A DNA stretch of 12,342 nucleotides from Acidimicrobiaceae bacterium (GTDB lineage: Bacteria > Actinomycetota > Acidimicrobiia > Acidimicrobiales > MedAcidi-G1): positions 51,531-63,872 of the forward strand of contig PACE01000020.1 of NCBI GenBank assembly GCA_002699725.1, written 5' to 3'. Positions 1 through 9,891 of this stretch are shown piece by piece. How positions within the stretch are numbered: position 1 is the first letter of the stretch; each line of letters begins with the position of its first letter. Made by a program: the position numbers and the translations under genes. Below the pieces are notes generated by a model that was given only the letters and a program-made list of their open reading frames with translations, made no database searches and was not told the DNA's origin.

Positions 1-959
1 CGCTCTGCGGCCAGTTCGGCCACCGAGGTGTCGATGCGGCCGCGGGAGAACTCGTCGATCTCGAGCCCCTGCACGATCGACCACCCACCACCCGAACAGG
101 TGGTCGGGAACGACGAGATGAGGCCCTCCGGCACGCCGTAACTGCCGTCCGACGGCACCGCCATCGAGACCCAGTCATCGTCCGGGGTGCCGAGCACCCA
201 GTCGTGGACGTGGTCGATGGCGGCGTTGGCCGCCGAGGCAGCGCTGGATGCGCCACGCGCCTCGATGATGGCGGCGCCACGCTGTTGCACGGTCGGGATG
301 AACTCGCCCTCCAGCCACGCCTGGTCGCCAATCGCCGCTGCAGCGGTCTGTGCGCCCACCTCGCAGTGGAAAAGGTCGGGATACTGGGTGGCCGAGTGGT
401 TGCCCCAGATCGTCATCCTCCGGACCTCGGAGAGCGGCACACCGAGCCGCCCGGCTACCTGGGAGAGGGCCCGGTTGTGGTCGAGTCGGGTCATGGCGGT
501 GAACCGCTCGTTGGGCACGTCCGGGGCGTTGTGCATGGCAATCAACGAGTTGGTGTTGGCCGGGTTGCCGACCACGAGGACGCGCAGGCCATCGGAGGCG
601 TTCTCGTTGAGCGCCCGACCCTGCACCGTGAAGATGGCACCATTGGCCTCGAGCAGGTCCTTGCGCTCCATGCCCTTGCTGCGGGGCCGCGAGCCGACCA
701 GAAGCGCCACGTCGGTGCCGTCGAACGCCATGTTCGGGTCATCGCTGAGCACCATCGAGTCGACGAGGGGGAACGCACAGTCGTCGACCTCCATCGCCAC
801 GCCCTCGAGGGCGCCCATGGCGGGCGGGATCTCGAGCAGTTGCAGGACCACCGGTTGGTCGGGGCCGAGCAGTTGGCCGCTGGCGATGCGAAAGACGAGG
901 GCGTAGCCGATCTGGCCTGCGGCGCCGGTGACGGCGACTCGAACGGGGGTGGGGCTCAC
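1..959 (-). CDS. mdh: Malate dehydrogenase (NAD-dependent), 3' end off window
   Basis: Interconverts malate and oxaloacetate with NAD(H), the last step of the TCA cycle, in the cytoplasm. The window holds the first 319 residues. The usual length of this LDH/MDH-superfamily branch is a little under 330, so only about ten C-terminal residues are missing. Visible features are the nucleotide-binding loop TGAAGQIG (11-18), Glu43 in LLEIPP at the end of the second strand (fits NAD rather than NADP), the substrate-binding arginine loop RPRSKGMER (91-99), NPANTN (132-137), and the catalytic pair Asp160 (LDHNRA) and His188 ([10 protein letters not shown]). The start is GTG at 959, with AGGAG five bases upstream. 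The gene follows the exporter pair after 91 nt on the same strand, so it may be read from the same transcript or from a promoter in that gap; no convincing -35/-10 pair was seen. The identity is secure. Confidence 0.96.
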   Translation of the reverse strand, partial: MSPTPVRVAVTGAAGQIGYALVFRIASGQLLGPDQPVVLQLLEIPPAMGALEGVAMEVDDCAFPLVDSMVLSDDPNMAFDGTDVALLVGSRPRSKGMERKDLLEANGAIFTVQGRALNENASDGLRVLVVGNPANTNSLIAMHNAPDVPNERFTAMTRLDHNRALSQVAGRLGVPLSEVRRMTIWGNHSATQYPDLFHCEVGAQTAAAAIGDQAWLEGEFIPTVQQRGAAIIEARGASSAASAANAAIDHVHDWVLGTPDDDWVSMAVPSDGSYGVPEGLISSFPTTCSGGGWSIVQGLEIDEFSRGRIDTSVAELAAE

Positions 960-964
960 GTGGG

Positions 965-969
965 CTCCT
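965..969 (-). promoter_or_regulatory. Ribosome binding site of mdh
   Basis: AGGAG on the minus strand, five bases before the GTG at 959. It supports this GTG as the mdh start, which also puts the Rossmann loop at the usual distance from the N-terminus. Confidence 0.7.
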
Positions 970-1050
970 GAGACTCGGACACGTTGACCCGGCAAGGCTA
1001 CCGACGGGCCAACAGGCGATCCCATCCGGCAGGCGGTGACATCCGTCCCC

Positions 1051-2916
1051 TCACCGGTCGCGGGTGCTCCCCAGCCACGATTCGTGGAGGCCCGAGTAGA
1101 CGCCGCCTGCAGCGGCCAGGTCGGCGTGCCGGCCACGCTCGACCACGTGCCCGTCGTCGAAGACGAAGACCAGGTCGGCCCGCTCGGCCGTCGAGAGGCG
1201 GTGGGCGATGCTGATCGTGGTGCGGCCCTCCGAGAGCCTGGCCAATGCCTGCTCGAGCGCCTGCTCGGTCTCGGGATCCACCGCCGACGTGGCCTCGTCC
1301 AGGATCAGCAGGCCCGGATCGGCCAGGTGGGCACGGGCCAGGGCGACCAGTTGCCGTTCGCCCACCGACAACGACTCACCCCGCTCGCCGACCGGGGTGT
1401 CGATCCCTGCAGGAAGCGACGCCACCCATTCGTCCAACCCGAGCGAGACGAAGGCGGCGACGGCATCCACCGCCGTCGCTCCGGGTCGGCCGTAGCGCAC
1501 GTTCTCGCAGACGGTGGTGTCGAACAGGAAGCCGTCCTGAGGAACCATGCGCACCGCCGAGCGACGGTCAGCGGCTTTCACCTGGCGCAGGTCGACCCCG
1601 CCGACGAGCAACCGGCCCGCCGTCGGATCGGCCAGCCGGGCGACCAGCTTGGCGAACGTCGTCTTGCCCGAACCGGTCTCGCCCACCACGGCAACCGAGG
1701 CGCCAGGCGGAATCACGACATCGATGCCGTGCAGGACCAGGCCACCTTCCCGGTAGCGGAACTCGAGGCCCTCGGCACGAACCCCCAGCGAACCCTCCGG
1801 CAGTGGGAGCCCCTGCCCGGGGTCCACCAGGTCCGGCTCGGTGTCGAGCACGTCGAGGATCTTCCACCAACCCGCCAGCGCTGTCTGTGTCTGGTCGAGC
1901 ACCTCCCCCAACTGGGTGATCGGCGCCACGAACAGGTTGGCAAGGAACATGAAGGCGACGAGCTCTCCGGCACTCACGCCCCATGCGTCACCCCACCAGA
2001 CGCCGGTGGCGATCACGGTCGCGATGGCGGCCATCCCGACGACGTCGGTGAGCGGCAGGACCAGGGAGAAGTAGCGCATGGCGCGCATCTGCTGTCGGTA
2101 CTGCTGGTCGACTGCCTCGTGCAGGTCGCCACGGTTCACCTCGCGCTGCCCGTAGGCCCGGATGACGTCCATGCCGAGCACCGACTCGGAGACCCGGGCC
2201 AGCGTCTCGGAGACGCGGGTCCGCAACCGGTCGTAGGCCCGGAGTTGGCCGCGCTGGACGCTGCGCAGGACCGGCAGCAGCGGCACGTGGACCAGCAGCG
2301 TGACCAGGGCCAACTGCCACGAGAACACCAGCATGATCACCAGGACCGCCACGATCTGGACAGCACTGATGATCCAGGCGACCGCTCCCCATTGGGCGAA
2401 CTTGTTGAGCGCCTCCACATCACTTGTGACGCGGGCCGTGAGGACACCCGTCCGAGAGGCTGTGTGCTCGGCGAGGCTCAACCGTTGGAGGTGGGCGAAG
2501 GTCCGAACTCGGAGGCCGTAGAGAACGTCCTCGGCGGTGCGTGTCAGGCGCAGGTAGGTGATCCGCTCGAGCGAGATGCCGATCGCGACGAGACCCGCTG
2601 CAACCCCGGTGAGTGCGACCACTACGCCCATCTGGATGTCACCGTCGAACACCCCTCGGTCGAGGACCATCTGGATAGTGAGCGGGATGAGCAACTTCCC
2701 TGCCGCCACCGCCAGCGCCATCGCCGCCGTCAACAGCAGTCCGGAGCGGAGTTCCGGCGACGCCGCCAGCCCCCGCCGGAGCACCGCCAGCGATCCGACA
2801 CCCTCGATCCCGGCGAGCGACTGGGCGTCGTGTTCCCCCCACGGGCCGACGACATCTGCGCCCTCGAGTGCCTCGACGGCAGCACCCACGTCCTCTCCGG
2901 GGATGTGTGTGCTCAT
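1051..2916 (-). CDS. ABC exporter half-transporter (subunit with intact Walker B, altered signature)
   Basis: A 621-residue fused membrane and ATPase subunit of the type IV (multidrug/lipid exporter) ABC class. After an acidic N-terminal stretch of about 50 residues come six likely membrane helices (near 57-80, 98-117, 178-198, 200-218, 288-308, 315-335). The ATPase domain runs from about 378: A-loop Tyr388, Walker [10 protein letters not shown] (412-420), Q-loop Gln460, Walker B LLILDE with catalytic Glu541, D-loop SAVD and switch His572. The signature is LSVGE (516-520) in place of LSGGQ. The ATG at 2916 overlaps the stop of the upstream ABC gene as ATGA, with a G-rich stretch (GAGGGGG) upstream, so the two are almost certainly translated together and form a heterodimer. 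The substrate cannot be read from the sequence; drugs, lipids and peptides are all known for this class. Confidence 0.93.
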   Translation of the reverse strand: MSTHIPGEDVGAAVEALEGADVVGPWGEHDAQSLAGIEGVGSLAVLRRGLAASPELRSGLLLTAAMALAVAAGKLLIPLTIQMVLDRGVFDGDIQMGVVVALTGVAAGLVAIGISLERITYLRLTRTAEDVLYGLRVRTFAHLQRLSLAEHTASRTGVLTARVTSDVEALNKFAQWGAVAWIISAVQIVAVLVIMLVFSWQLALVTLLVHVPLLPVLRSVQRGQLRAYDRLRTRVSETLARVSESVLGMDVIRAYGQREVNRGDLHEAVDQQYRQQMRAMRYFSLVLPLTDVVGMAAIATVIATGVWWGDAWGVSAGELVAFMFLANLFVAPITQLGEVLDQTQTALAGWWKILDVLDTEPDLVDPGQGLPLPEGSLGVRAEGLEFRYREGGLVLHGIDVVIPPGASVAVVGETGSGKTTFAKLVARLADPTAGRLLVGGVDLRQVKAADRRSAVRMVPQDGFLFDTTVCENVRYGRPGATAVDAVAAFVSLGLDEWVASLPAGIDTPVGERGESLSVGERQLVALARAHLADPGLLILDEATSAVDPETEQALEQALARLSEGRTTISIAHRLSTAERADLVFVFDDGHVVERGRHADLAAAGGVYSGLHESWLGSTRDR

Positions 2917-4680
2917 CTGACCGCCCCCTCATAGGCCCGCACCAACGCCGCATAGGCGGGAACGGCCAGGAGTTCTCCATGGGGGCCCTCGGCGGCGATA
3001 CGGCCGTCCTCGAGGAACAGGACCCGGTCGGCGAGTCGGATTGTGGCCAGGCGGTGGGCGACCACGAGCAGCGTGTGCCCACCCTCGGCTCGAAGATTGG
3101 CGAGGATGGCCGTCTCAACCACCGGATCGACGGCGGACGTGGCATCGTCGAGCAGGAGCACCCGGGGTCGTCGCAGGAGCGCCCTCGCCAGGGCGAGACG
3201 CTGGCGCTGACCGCCTGAAAGCGTGATGCCGCGCTCGCCGACCACGGTTTCGAGTCCAGCCGGGAGGGCGCCGACAAAGCCGTCGGCCGCCACAAGCCGC
3301 AGCACATGTGCGAGTTCGTCGTCGGTGGCCTCCCGGTCGAGGACCAGGTTGCGCCGGACGGTGTCGGCGAACAGGTACGTCTCCTGGAAGACCGGTGCGA
3401 CCACTGCGGGAATGCCGTCGGGGCCGAGTTCGGCGACATCGACGCCCCCCAGTGTGATGCGCCCGCCGGTCGCCGGCATCAGCCCGGAGAGGAGGTCGAA
3501 GAGGGTGCTCTTGCCCGAGCCGGTCGCTCCGACCAGGGCGACCGACTCGCCGGCACCGACCAGGGCGGTCAGGCCGTCGAGTACCGGGGAGCCGTCGTCG
3601 AAGGCGAACGAGACGCCCTCGAACGCCACCTCCACGGCTGCCGGAACGGGCGGTGGATCGGTCGGCCGGTCCTCGAGCCCGGTCGAGAAAACCCCGTCCA
3701 GGCGGTCCATGGACACCACCGACCGGGGCATCTCCTGGAAGAGGAAGCCCAGGATTTCCATCGGGACCGCCAGCAGGTTGAACAGGGCCATCGAGCGGAC
3801 AACGTCCCCCACCGATGCGGAGCCCTGGTCGACCAGCCAGGAGCCGAGGAGCAACACGACCAGGATCCCGAGGTTCGGCAGGGCGTAGATGAACGGCAGG
3901 TACACCGCCCGCAACCGGCCGATCTCGACCCGCTCGATGCGGAGGACGTCGGAGGCCTCGGCCAGTCGCTCGACCTCGTCGTCCTCGCGGCCGAGCGTCT
4001 TCACGACGAGGACGCCGTCGAGGCTCTCGTGGGCGATCCCCGACACGACGCCGACGGCCTCCTGGGCCCGGGCGGCCGGTGCCTCGACCGACCGGGTGTA
4101 GCGCTGGTTGAGCACCGCCAGCACCGGGAACAGGACGAGTGCCACGAGGGCGAAGAGCGGATGGACTACCAGCAGGCTCACGAGCGACACCACGACGAGT
4201 GCAGCCACGGACATCGAGTACGCCAGGGGCATCAGCATCGAGGCAGCGGTCTCGACGTCGGCGTCGGCGTGGGCGAGGAGTTGCCCGGCGGGGCGAGAAC
4301 GGTGGAACGACAACGGAGCGTCGAGGTAGTGGTCGAGGATGGCGAGGCGCCAGGTGCGCTGGGTCCGTGCGACGGCCGTGAAGTTGAAGAACCGCCGCAC
4401 CATCATCGAGACGCCCCGTACCACGCCGACCGCAGCGACTGCGGCCGCACCGGCGAGTGCCGTGTCCCGGTCGACGCCACCGCCGTCGAGGCCCGGGAGG
4501 ATCAGTTCGTCTGTGACGCGCCCCAGCACGATCGTGTAGCCGACGACAGCCACGGCGAAGACGTTTGCCCCGGCGATGCCGAGGAGGTGCGGCAGGGGGT
4601 GCGCACGGAAGGACCGCTGTACGAGGCGGCCACCGCGCCGGAAGATGCCATCCCCCGGGGCCGGCGCCGAACCGGGAGCG

Positions 4681-4694
<14 letters not shown>
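2913..4694 (-). CDS. ABC exporter half-transporter (subunit with Asp after Walker B, canonical signature)
   Basis: A 593-residue partner of the downstream ABC gene with the same order of domains: likely membrane helices near 36-58, 82-100, 158-178, 179-197, 268-288 and 298-320, then the ATPase domain from about 353. Walker A is GATGSGKST (389-397), Q-loop Gln437, signature LSGGQ (492-496), Walker B VLLLDD (512-517) and switch His547. Asp517 stands where the catalytic Glu is expected, as in the degenerate half of heterodimeric exporters such as TM287/288. The start is TTG at 4694, inside the last codons of icd (14-nt overlap). The reading frame has an in-frame stop about 30 nt upstream and no ATG or GTG between, and the next GTG would cut into the first helix. 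Shine-Dalgarno support is weak (AGG six bases upstream), so translation may depend on ribosomes finishing icd. Confidence 0.93.
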
Positions 4695-5877
<1,183 letters not shown>

Positions 5878-5923
5878 GGGTTCGACCCTATCGACCGTGC
5901 GTTCCGGCTGGACGGGCGAAAAG

Positions 5924-6781
5924 TCAGATGAGTGAGCGCTCGGCGGCCTCGACGGTGTTGCGGAGCAACATCGCCACCGTCGTCGGCCCGACGCCGCCCA
6001 GCCGGGGCGTGATCCACGACGCCACCTCTCCGACCGACTCGTCGACGTCGGCAAGGAGTTTCTTGCCCTCCCAGGAGAGTCCACCGCTCACGACGACGGC
6101 ACCGGGCTTCACCATGTCGGGTGTGACGAAGCCCGGGATCCCCACCGCTGCAACCACGATGTCGGCCTCCCGGGTGTGGTCGGCCAGGTCGGGGACGGCC
6201 GAGTGCACGACCGTGACGGCTGCATTGGCACCTGGGGCCTTGGTGGTGAGCAGCAGCGCCAGCGGTCGGCCCAGCGTCGGTCCCCGACCGATGACCACGA
6301 TGTGCTTCCCGGACACCTCGATGCCGTAGTGCACGAAAATGGCCTGGATGCCGGCCGGGGTGCAGGGCACCGGCCCTTCCTCCTGGAGGACCAGCTTGCC
6401 GAGGTTGGTGGGGTGGAGGCCGTCGGCGTCCTTGCCCGGGTCCATGGCGAACAGGGCGGCGTTGAAGTCGAAGCCCGACGGAACCGGATGCTGGATGATG
6501 TACCCGTCGACCGCGGGGTCCTCGTTGAAGGTGGCGACGGCCTCGTCCAGTGCCGCCGGCGGGGCATCGGCGGGAACGCTGATGTGCTGCGACGTGAACC
6601 CGACGCTCTCGCAGGTCTCGTGCTTCTTGCGGACGTAGCCGGCGCTGGCGCCGTCGTCACCCACGAGGATCGTGCCGAGTCCCGGCGTGACCCCCCTGGC
6701 GGCGAGCGCTTCGACCCGGGAGCGGACATCATCGAGCACGGCCTCGGCGACCGGCCCACCAGCGAGCAGTTGTGCAGTCAT
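5924..6781 (-). CDS. folD: Bifunctional methylenetetrahydrofolate dehydrogenase / methenyltetrahydrofolate cyclohydrolase
   Basis: Converts 5,10-methylene-THF to 10-formyl-THF in two steps with NADP, supplying the formyl donor used by PurN and PurH, which are encoded just upstream. At 285 residues it has normal length. Catalytic residues are in place: Tyr49 and Lys53 (AGYVRKK region), Gln97 and Asp120 ([10 protein letters not shown]). The NADP-binding half carries [11 protein letters not shown] (163-173), and the C-terminal folate-site motif is [11 protein letters not shown] (262-272). Some motif positions differ from the best-known forms: QHPVP where QLPLP is common, GRGP where GRSxxVG is common, and TPRLGGVGP where TPVPGGVGP is common. 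These look like subfamily variants because catalytic residues are unaffected. The ATG at 6781 is the family-consistent start; only a weak AGGGA lies 14 bases upstream. It is 58 nt from purH and 46 nt from icd. Confidence 0.95.
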   Translation of the reverse strand: MTAQLLAGGPVAEAVLDDVRSRVEALAARGVTPGLGTILVGDDGASAGYVRKKHETCESVGFTSQHISVPADAPPAALDEAVATFNEDPAVDGYIIQHPVPSGFDFNAALFAMDPGKDADGLHPTNLGKLVLQEEGPVPCTPAGIQAIFVHYGIEVSGKHIVVIGRGPTLGRPLALLLTTKAPGANAAVTVVHSAVPDLADHTREADIVVAAVGIPGFVTPDMVKPGAVVVSGGLSWEGKKLLADVDESVGEVASWITPRLGGVGPTTVAMLLRNTVEAAERSLI

Positions 6782-6839
6782 GGCGGGGCACGCTATCCCT
6801 CGATGACCCCGGGCGGGTCGGTCCGACGACCTGGGCCGG

Positions 6840-8378
6840 TCAGTGACGGAAGTGGCGTCGACCGGTAAACACCATGGCCAAACCGGCCTCGTTAGCAGCC
6901 GCAATGACCTCGTCGTCGCGTACCGAACCGCCCGGCTGGATGACCGCAGTGGCACCGGCGTCGATGGCGACATCGAGGCCGTCGCGGAACGGAAAGAAGG
7001 CGTCGCTGGCGCAGGCTCCCCCGGTGGCCCGACCTTCGGCCTTCTCCGCGGCGATACGGGCGGCGTCACGCCGATTCTGCTGGCCAGCCCCTATGCCGAC
7101 GGCCTGGCGGTCTTTGACGAGCACGACGGCATTCGAGCTAACCCTGGCCACCACTTTCCATGCCAAGGCAAGATCGGCCCACTCCGAGTCGGTGGGTTCC
7201 CGGTCGGTTACCACCCTCCAGGCTGGCGAATCATCATCGATCTGGTCGACGGTCTGGACGAGTAGCCCTCCGTCAATACTGCGTAAATCCAGGATCCAGT
7301 CGGCTCGCCCGGGGGGTGGGCCTTCAAGGATCCTCAGGTTGGCCCGGGCTCGGAGCGCCTCGAGGGCCTCGGGTTCGTAGGCCGGGGCCACGACTACCTC
7401 GGTGAACACCTCGGAGAGCGGTTCGACAACCGCCATGGTGACCATCTGGTTGAGCGCCACGATTCCCCCGAAGGCGGAGACGGGATCACAGCCGTGAGCC
7501 GCCCGGTAGGCGTCGGAGATGTTCTCGGCCACGGCCACCCCGCACGGGTTGGCGTGCTTGATGACCACTGCGGCTGGCTCATCGCCCAGTTCGTTCACCA
7601 GGCGCCAGGCGGCCTCAGTGTCGAAAACGTTCAGGTAGGACATGGCCTTGCCACCGTGGAGGATTGCTGCATCCCACCAACCGGTCTGGTCGACGGCCCA
7701 CCGGTACCGGGCTCCTGCTTGGTGGGGGTTCTCCCCGTAACGAAGTTCGTCGACCCGCTCCAGGCTTAGGTGCAGGGTGTCGGGAAGGACGGCGGCGGAG
7801 CCGGAGTCAGTGTCGGAAACCGGGAGGCCGGAATCGAACCAAGCCATAATTGACGCGTCGTAGGCAGCGGTATGGGAAAAAGCCCTACGGGCCAGGGCCA
7901 GTCGAGTGGATTCGGACAGGAGGTTGCCTGACCGCAACTCATCTAGGAGGTCCGGGTAGTCGCTCGGGTCGACAACCACCCCCACGTGTGCATGGTTCTT
8001 GGCCGCCGCCCGCACCATGGCCGACCCGCCGATGTCGATCATCTCGACGCCCGGCCATTCGGCGAACGGGTAGAGATTGGCTACCACCAGGTCGATCGGG
8101 GCGATTCCCCGGGACTCCAGGTCAGCCATGTGGTCGGGGTCGGACCGGTCGGCCAGGATCCCGCCGTGGATCGCCGGGTGGAGAGTCTTGACCCGTCCGC
8201 CCAGCATCTCGGGAGCGCCGGTGACCTGGGCGACCTCGGTGACGGGCACGCCCTCGTCGGCCAGCAGCGAGGCGGTGCCCCCGCTGGATACGACCTCCCA
8301 GCCGAGGTCGACGAGGCTACGGGCCAGGTCGACGATGCCGGCCTTGTCGTGGACGGAAAGCAGGGCGCGGGGACTCAC
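6840..8378 (-). CDS. purH: Bifunctional AICAR formyltransferase / IMP cyclohydrolase
   Basis: Carries out the last two steps of de novo IMP synthesis: formylation of AICAR with 10-formyl-THF, then ring closure. The 512-residue length is normal. The N-terminal IMP cyclohydrolase domain (about 1-195) has SSGGTA (31-36), GGRVKTLHP (60-68) and the DIGGSAMVRAAAKN segment (115-128). The C-terminal transformylase domain (about 200-512) has RYGENPHQ (213-220), the catalytic Lys274-His275 in IKHANPCG, SAFGG (301-305) and SDAFFPFRDGL (458-468). The start is GTG at 8378, overlapping the purN stop as GTGA, which points to translational coupling. Codon usage changes along the gene: by hand, roughly 10% of codons end in A or T in the first 133, against roughly 24% in the next 157, with TTA, ATA and AAA appearing further on. 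The neighbouring icd starts at about 7%. Confidence 0.96.
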   Translation of the reverse strand: MSPRALLSVHDKAGIVDLARSLVDLGWEVVSSGGTASLLADEGVPVTEVAQVTGAPEMLGGRVKTLHPAIHGGILADRSDPDHMADLESRGIAPIDLVVANLYPFAEWPGVEMIDIGGSAMVRAAAKNHAHVGVVVDPSDYPDLLDELRSGNLLSESTRLALARRAFSHTAAYDASIMAWFDSGLPVSDTDSGSAAVLPDTLHLSLERVDELRYGENPHQAGARYRWAVDQTGWWDAAILHGGKAMSYLNVFDTEAAWRLVNELGDEPAAVVIKHANPCGVAVAENISDAYRAAHGCDPVSAFGGIVALNQMVTMAVVEPLSEVFTEVVVAPAYEPEALEALRARANLRILEGPPPGRADWILDLRSIDGGLLVQTVDQIDDDSPAWRVVTDREPTDSEWADLALAWKVVARVSSNAVVLVKDRQAVGIGAGQQNRRDAARIAAEKAEGRATGGACASDAFFPFRDGLDVAIDAGATAVIQPGGSVRDDEVIAAANEAGLAMVFTGRRHFRH

Positions 8379-8950
8379 TCGGTTGCTCCCACGACCTGCG
8401 GGGCTTCGAGCAATCGTCGGATCGTGTCGACGTAGAGCCGACGCTCGACCGCCTTGATGCGCTCGTGCAGGCTCGCCACGTCGTCGTCCGACAGGACGGG
8501 CACGGTCTCCTGGGCGAGGATCGGCCCGGAGTCGACCTCGAGTTCGGCGTAGTGGACGGTGCAGCCGGTCACCTGCACCCCGTGGGCGAGGGCCTCGTCG
8601 ACGGCGCGCCACCCGGGGAACGCCGGCAACAGCGATGGGTGGGTGTTGAGGATCCGGCCGGCGAAACGCTCGTAGATGGGCTGTTCGAGGATCGTGCCGA
8701 ACCCGGCCATGGCGATCAGGTCGATGTCGGCAGCCTCGAGTTCGGCAGTGAGCTTCTCGGTGTAGGCGGTGCGGTCGAAGTCGTCGCCGAACGAGTCACG
8801 CTCGACGACCGAGGTGGGGATGCCGTGCCCTTCGGCGACCTCGATCGCCCGGCAGGGGCGGTCGGCGACGACGAACGAGACCGGCAGGCCGGCGTCGGTC
8901 ATGGCGTCGAGGATCGTCCCCGTGCCCGAGACCAGTACCGCGAGGCGCAT
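8375..8950 (-). CDS. purN: Phosphoribosylglycinamide formyltransferase (GART, 10-formyl-THF dependent)
   Basis: Transfers the formyl group of 10-formyl-THF to glycinamide ribonucleotide, the third step of purine synthesis. The 191-residue protein carries the catalytic triad Asn102, His104 (NTHPSLLP) and Asp140 (VDSGPILAQ), plus the TGCTVH strand (128-133). The phosphate-binding loop reads SGTGTIL (8-14), where SGNGSNL is typical. I chose the ATG at 8950 because family members start MRLxVLxSG. An in-frame GTG at 8980 would add ten residues (MPTPAGTVAG) and has a slightly better GGGA about five bases upstream, so it cannot be excluded; the ATG has no visible Shine-Dalgarno. The gene follows sucD after 56 nt and overlaps purH by 4 nt. 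Confidence 0.92.
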   Translation of the reverse strand: MRLAVLVSGTGTILDAMTDAGLPVSFVVADRPCRAIEVAEGHGIPTSVVERDSFGDDFDRTAYTEKLTAELEAADIDLIAMAGFGTILEQPIYERFAGRILNTHPSLLPAFPGWRAVDEALAHGVQVTGCTVHYAELEVDSGPILAQETVPVLSDDDVASLHERIKAVERRLYVDTIRRLLEAPQVVGATE

Positions 8951-9006
8951 ACCGGCGACCGTACCAGCGGGGGTCGGCACGGCAATCCCGGAAATGGCAG
9001 TGGTTC

Positions 9007-9891
9007 TCAGAGTTCCGCGACGATCTCCGCCATCAGCTCACCGGCTTCGGTGGGGTTCAGCCCGACCCTGACGCCGGCCTCCCGCAGGGCCTCCATCTTG
9101 GCGGCGGCGGTGCCCTTGCCTCCCGAGACGATGGCTCCGGCATGGCCCATCTTCTTGCCCGGAGGGGCCGTCACGCCGGCCACGTAGGCGGACACCGGCT
9201 TGGTCATGTGGTCCCGGATGAAGGCCGCCGCCTCCTCCTCGGCCGAGCCGCCGATCTCGCCGATCATCATGACGGCCCTGGTATCGGGATCGGCCTCGAA
9301 CGCCTCGAGGCAGTCGATGAACGTCGTACCGGGTACGGGATCGCCACCGATCCCGACGCAGGTCGTACATCCGATGCCCTTCTCCTTGAGTTCGTAGAGC
9401 GCCTGGTAGGTGAGGGTGCCGGATCGACTCACGATGCCGACCGGGCCGCCGGCGAGGGCGATGTGGCCGGCGGTGATGCCGATGTTGCAGCGTCCCGGAG
9501 AGATGATCCCGGGGCAGTTGGGGCCCAGCATCCGGACGTCGGGGAAGTCGCGCTTCAGCCGGTTGTAGAAGAGGGCCTCGTCGTGGGCCGGCACGCCCTC
9601 GGTGATGCCGACGATGAACTCGACGCCCCCCTCGGCGGCCTCGATGACGGCATCGTGGACGCCGGGTGCGGGGATGAAGATGCACGAGGCGGTGGCACCT
9701 GTGGCCTCGACGGCGTCGCCGACCGTGGCGAACACGGGCACCCCGTCGACATCGGTGCCCGCCTTTCTCGGATTGGTGCCGGCGACCACCTGTGTGCCGT
9801 AGTCGCGGTTGAGGAGGCCGTAGTAGCGGCCCTGGCTGCCGGTCAGGCCCTGGTAGACGACCTTGGTGGTCTCGTCGACAAAGATGGTCAC
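9007..9891 (-). CDS. sucD: Succinyl-CoA synthetase, alpha subunit
   Basis: The alpha subunit of the TCA enzyme that couples succinyl-CoA cleavage to ATP or GTP formation. It binds CoA and carries the phosphohistidine. At 294 residues it is of normal length. Visible are the CoA-binding loop TGSQG (17-21), GPNCPG (123-128), GIVSRSGTLTY (152-162), GIGGDP (180-185), GEIGGSAEEEAA (211-222) and the phosphorylated His250 in MGHAGAI. The start is GTG at 9891, overlapping the sucC stop as GTGA. This matches the usual adjacent, coupled sucC-sucD arrangement and the need for equal subunit amounts. Confidence 0.97.
   Translation of the reverse strand: MTIFVDETTKVVYQGLTGSQGRYYGLLNRDYGTQVVAGTNPRKAGTDVDGVPVFATVGDAVEATGATASCIFIPAPGVHDAVIEAAEGGVEFIVGITEGVPAHDEALFYNRLKRDFPDVRMLGPNCPGIISPGRCNIGITAGHIALAGGPVGIVSRSGTLTYQALYELKEKGIGCTTCVGIGGDPVPGTTFIDCLEAFEADPDTRAVMMIGEIGGSAEEEAAAFIRDHMTKPVSAYVAGVTAPPGKKMGHAGAIVSGGKGTAAAKMEALREAGVRVGLNPTEAGELMAEIVAEL

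Noticed and set aside
960..1050. Possible terminator or promoter before mdh
   Set aside because: No stable hairpin with a T-run and no acceptable -35/-10 pair could be found by eye; only the mdh Shine-Dalgarno is supported.
1036..2934. Long open frame on the plus strand opposite the 621-aa ABC gene
   Set aside because: It mirrors a gene with full ABC motifs; its product is rich in His, Gln, Arg and Asp without any domain. Long antisense frames are expected in GC-rich DNA with few stops.
5878..6084. N-terminal extension of icd into folD
   Set aside because: Out-of-frame reading of the folD 3' end; ATG 5877 matches the family start.
6782..7069. N-terminal extension of folD into purH
   Set aside because: The extension is an out-of-frame reading of purH; family FolD proteins begin at the ATG at 6781.
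8379..8612. N-terminal extension of purH into purN
   Set aside because: It reads purN in the wrong frame; GTG 8378 with the GTGA overlap gives the family N-terminus.
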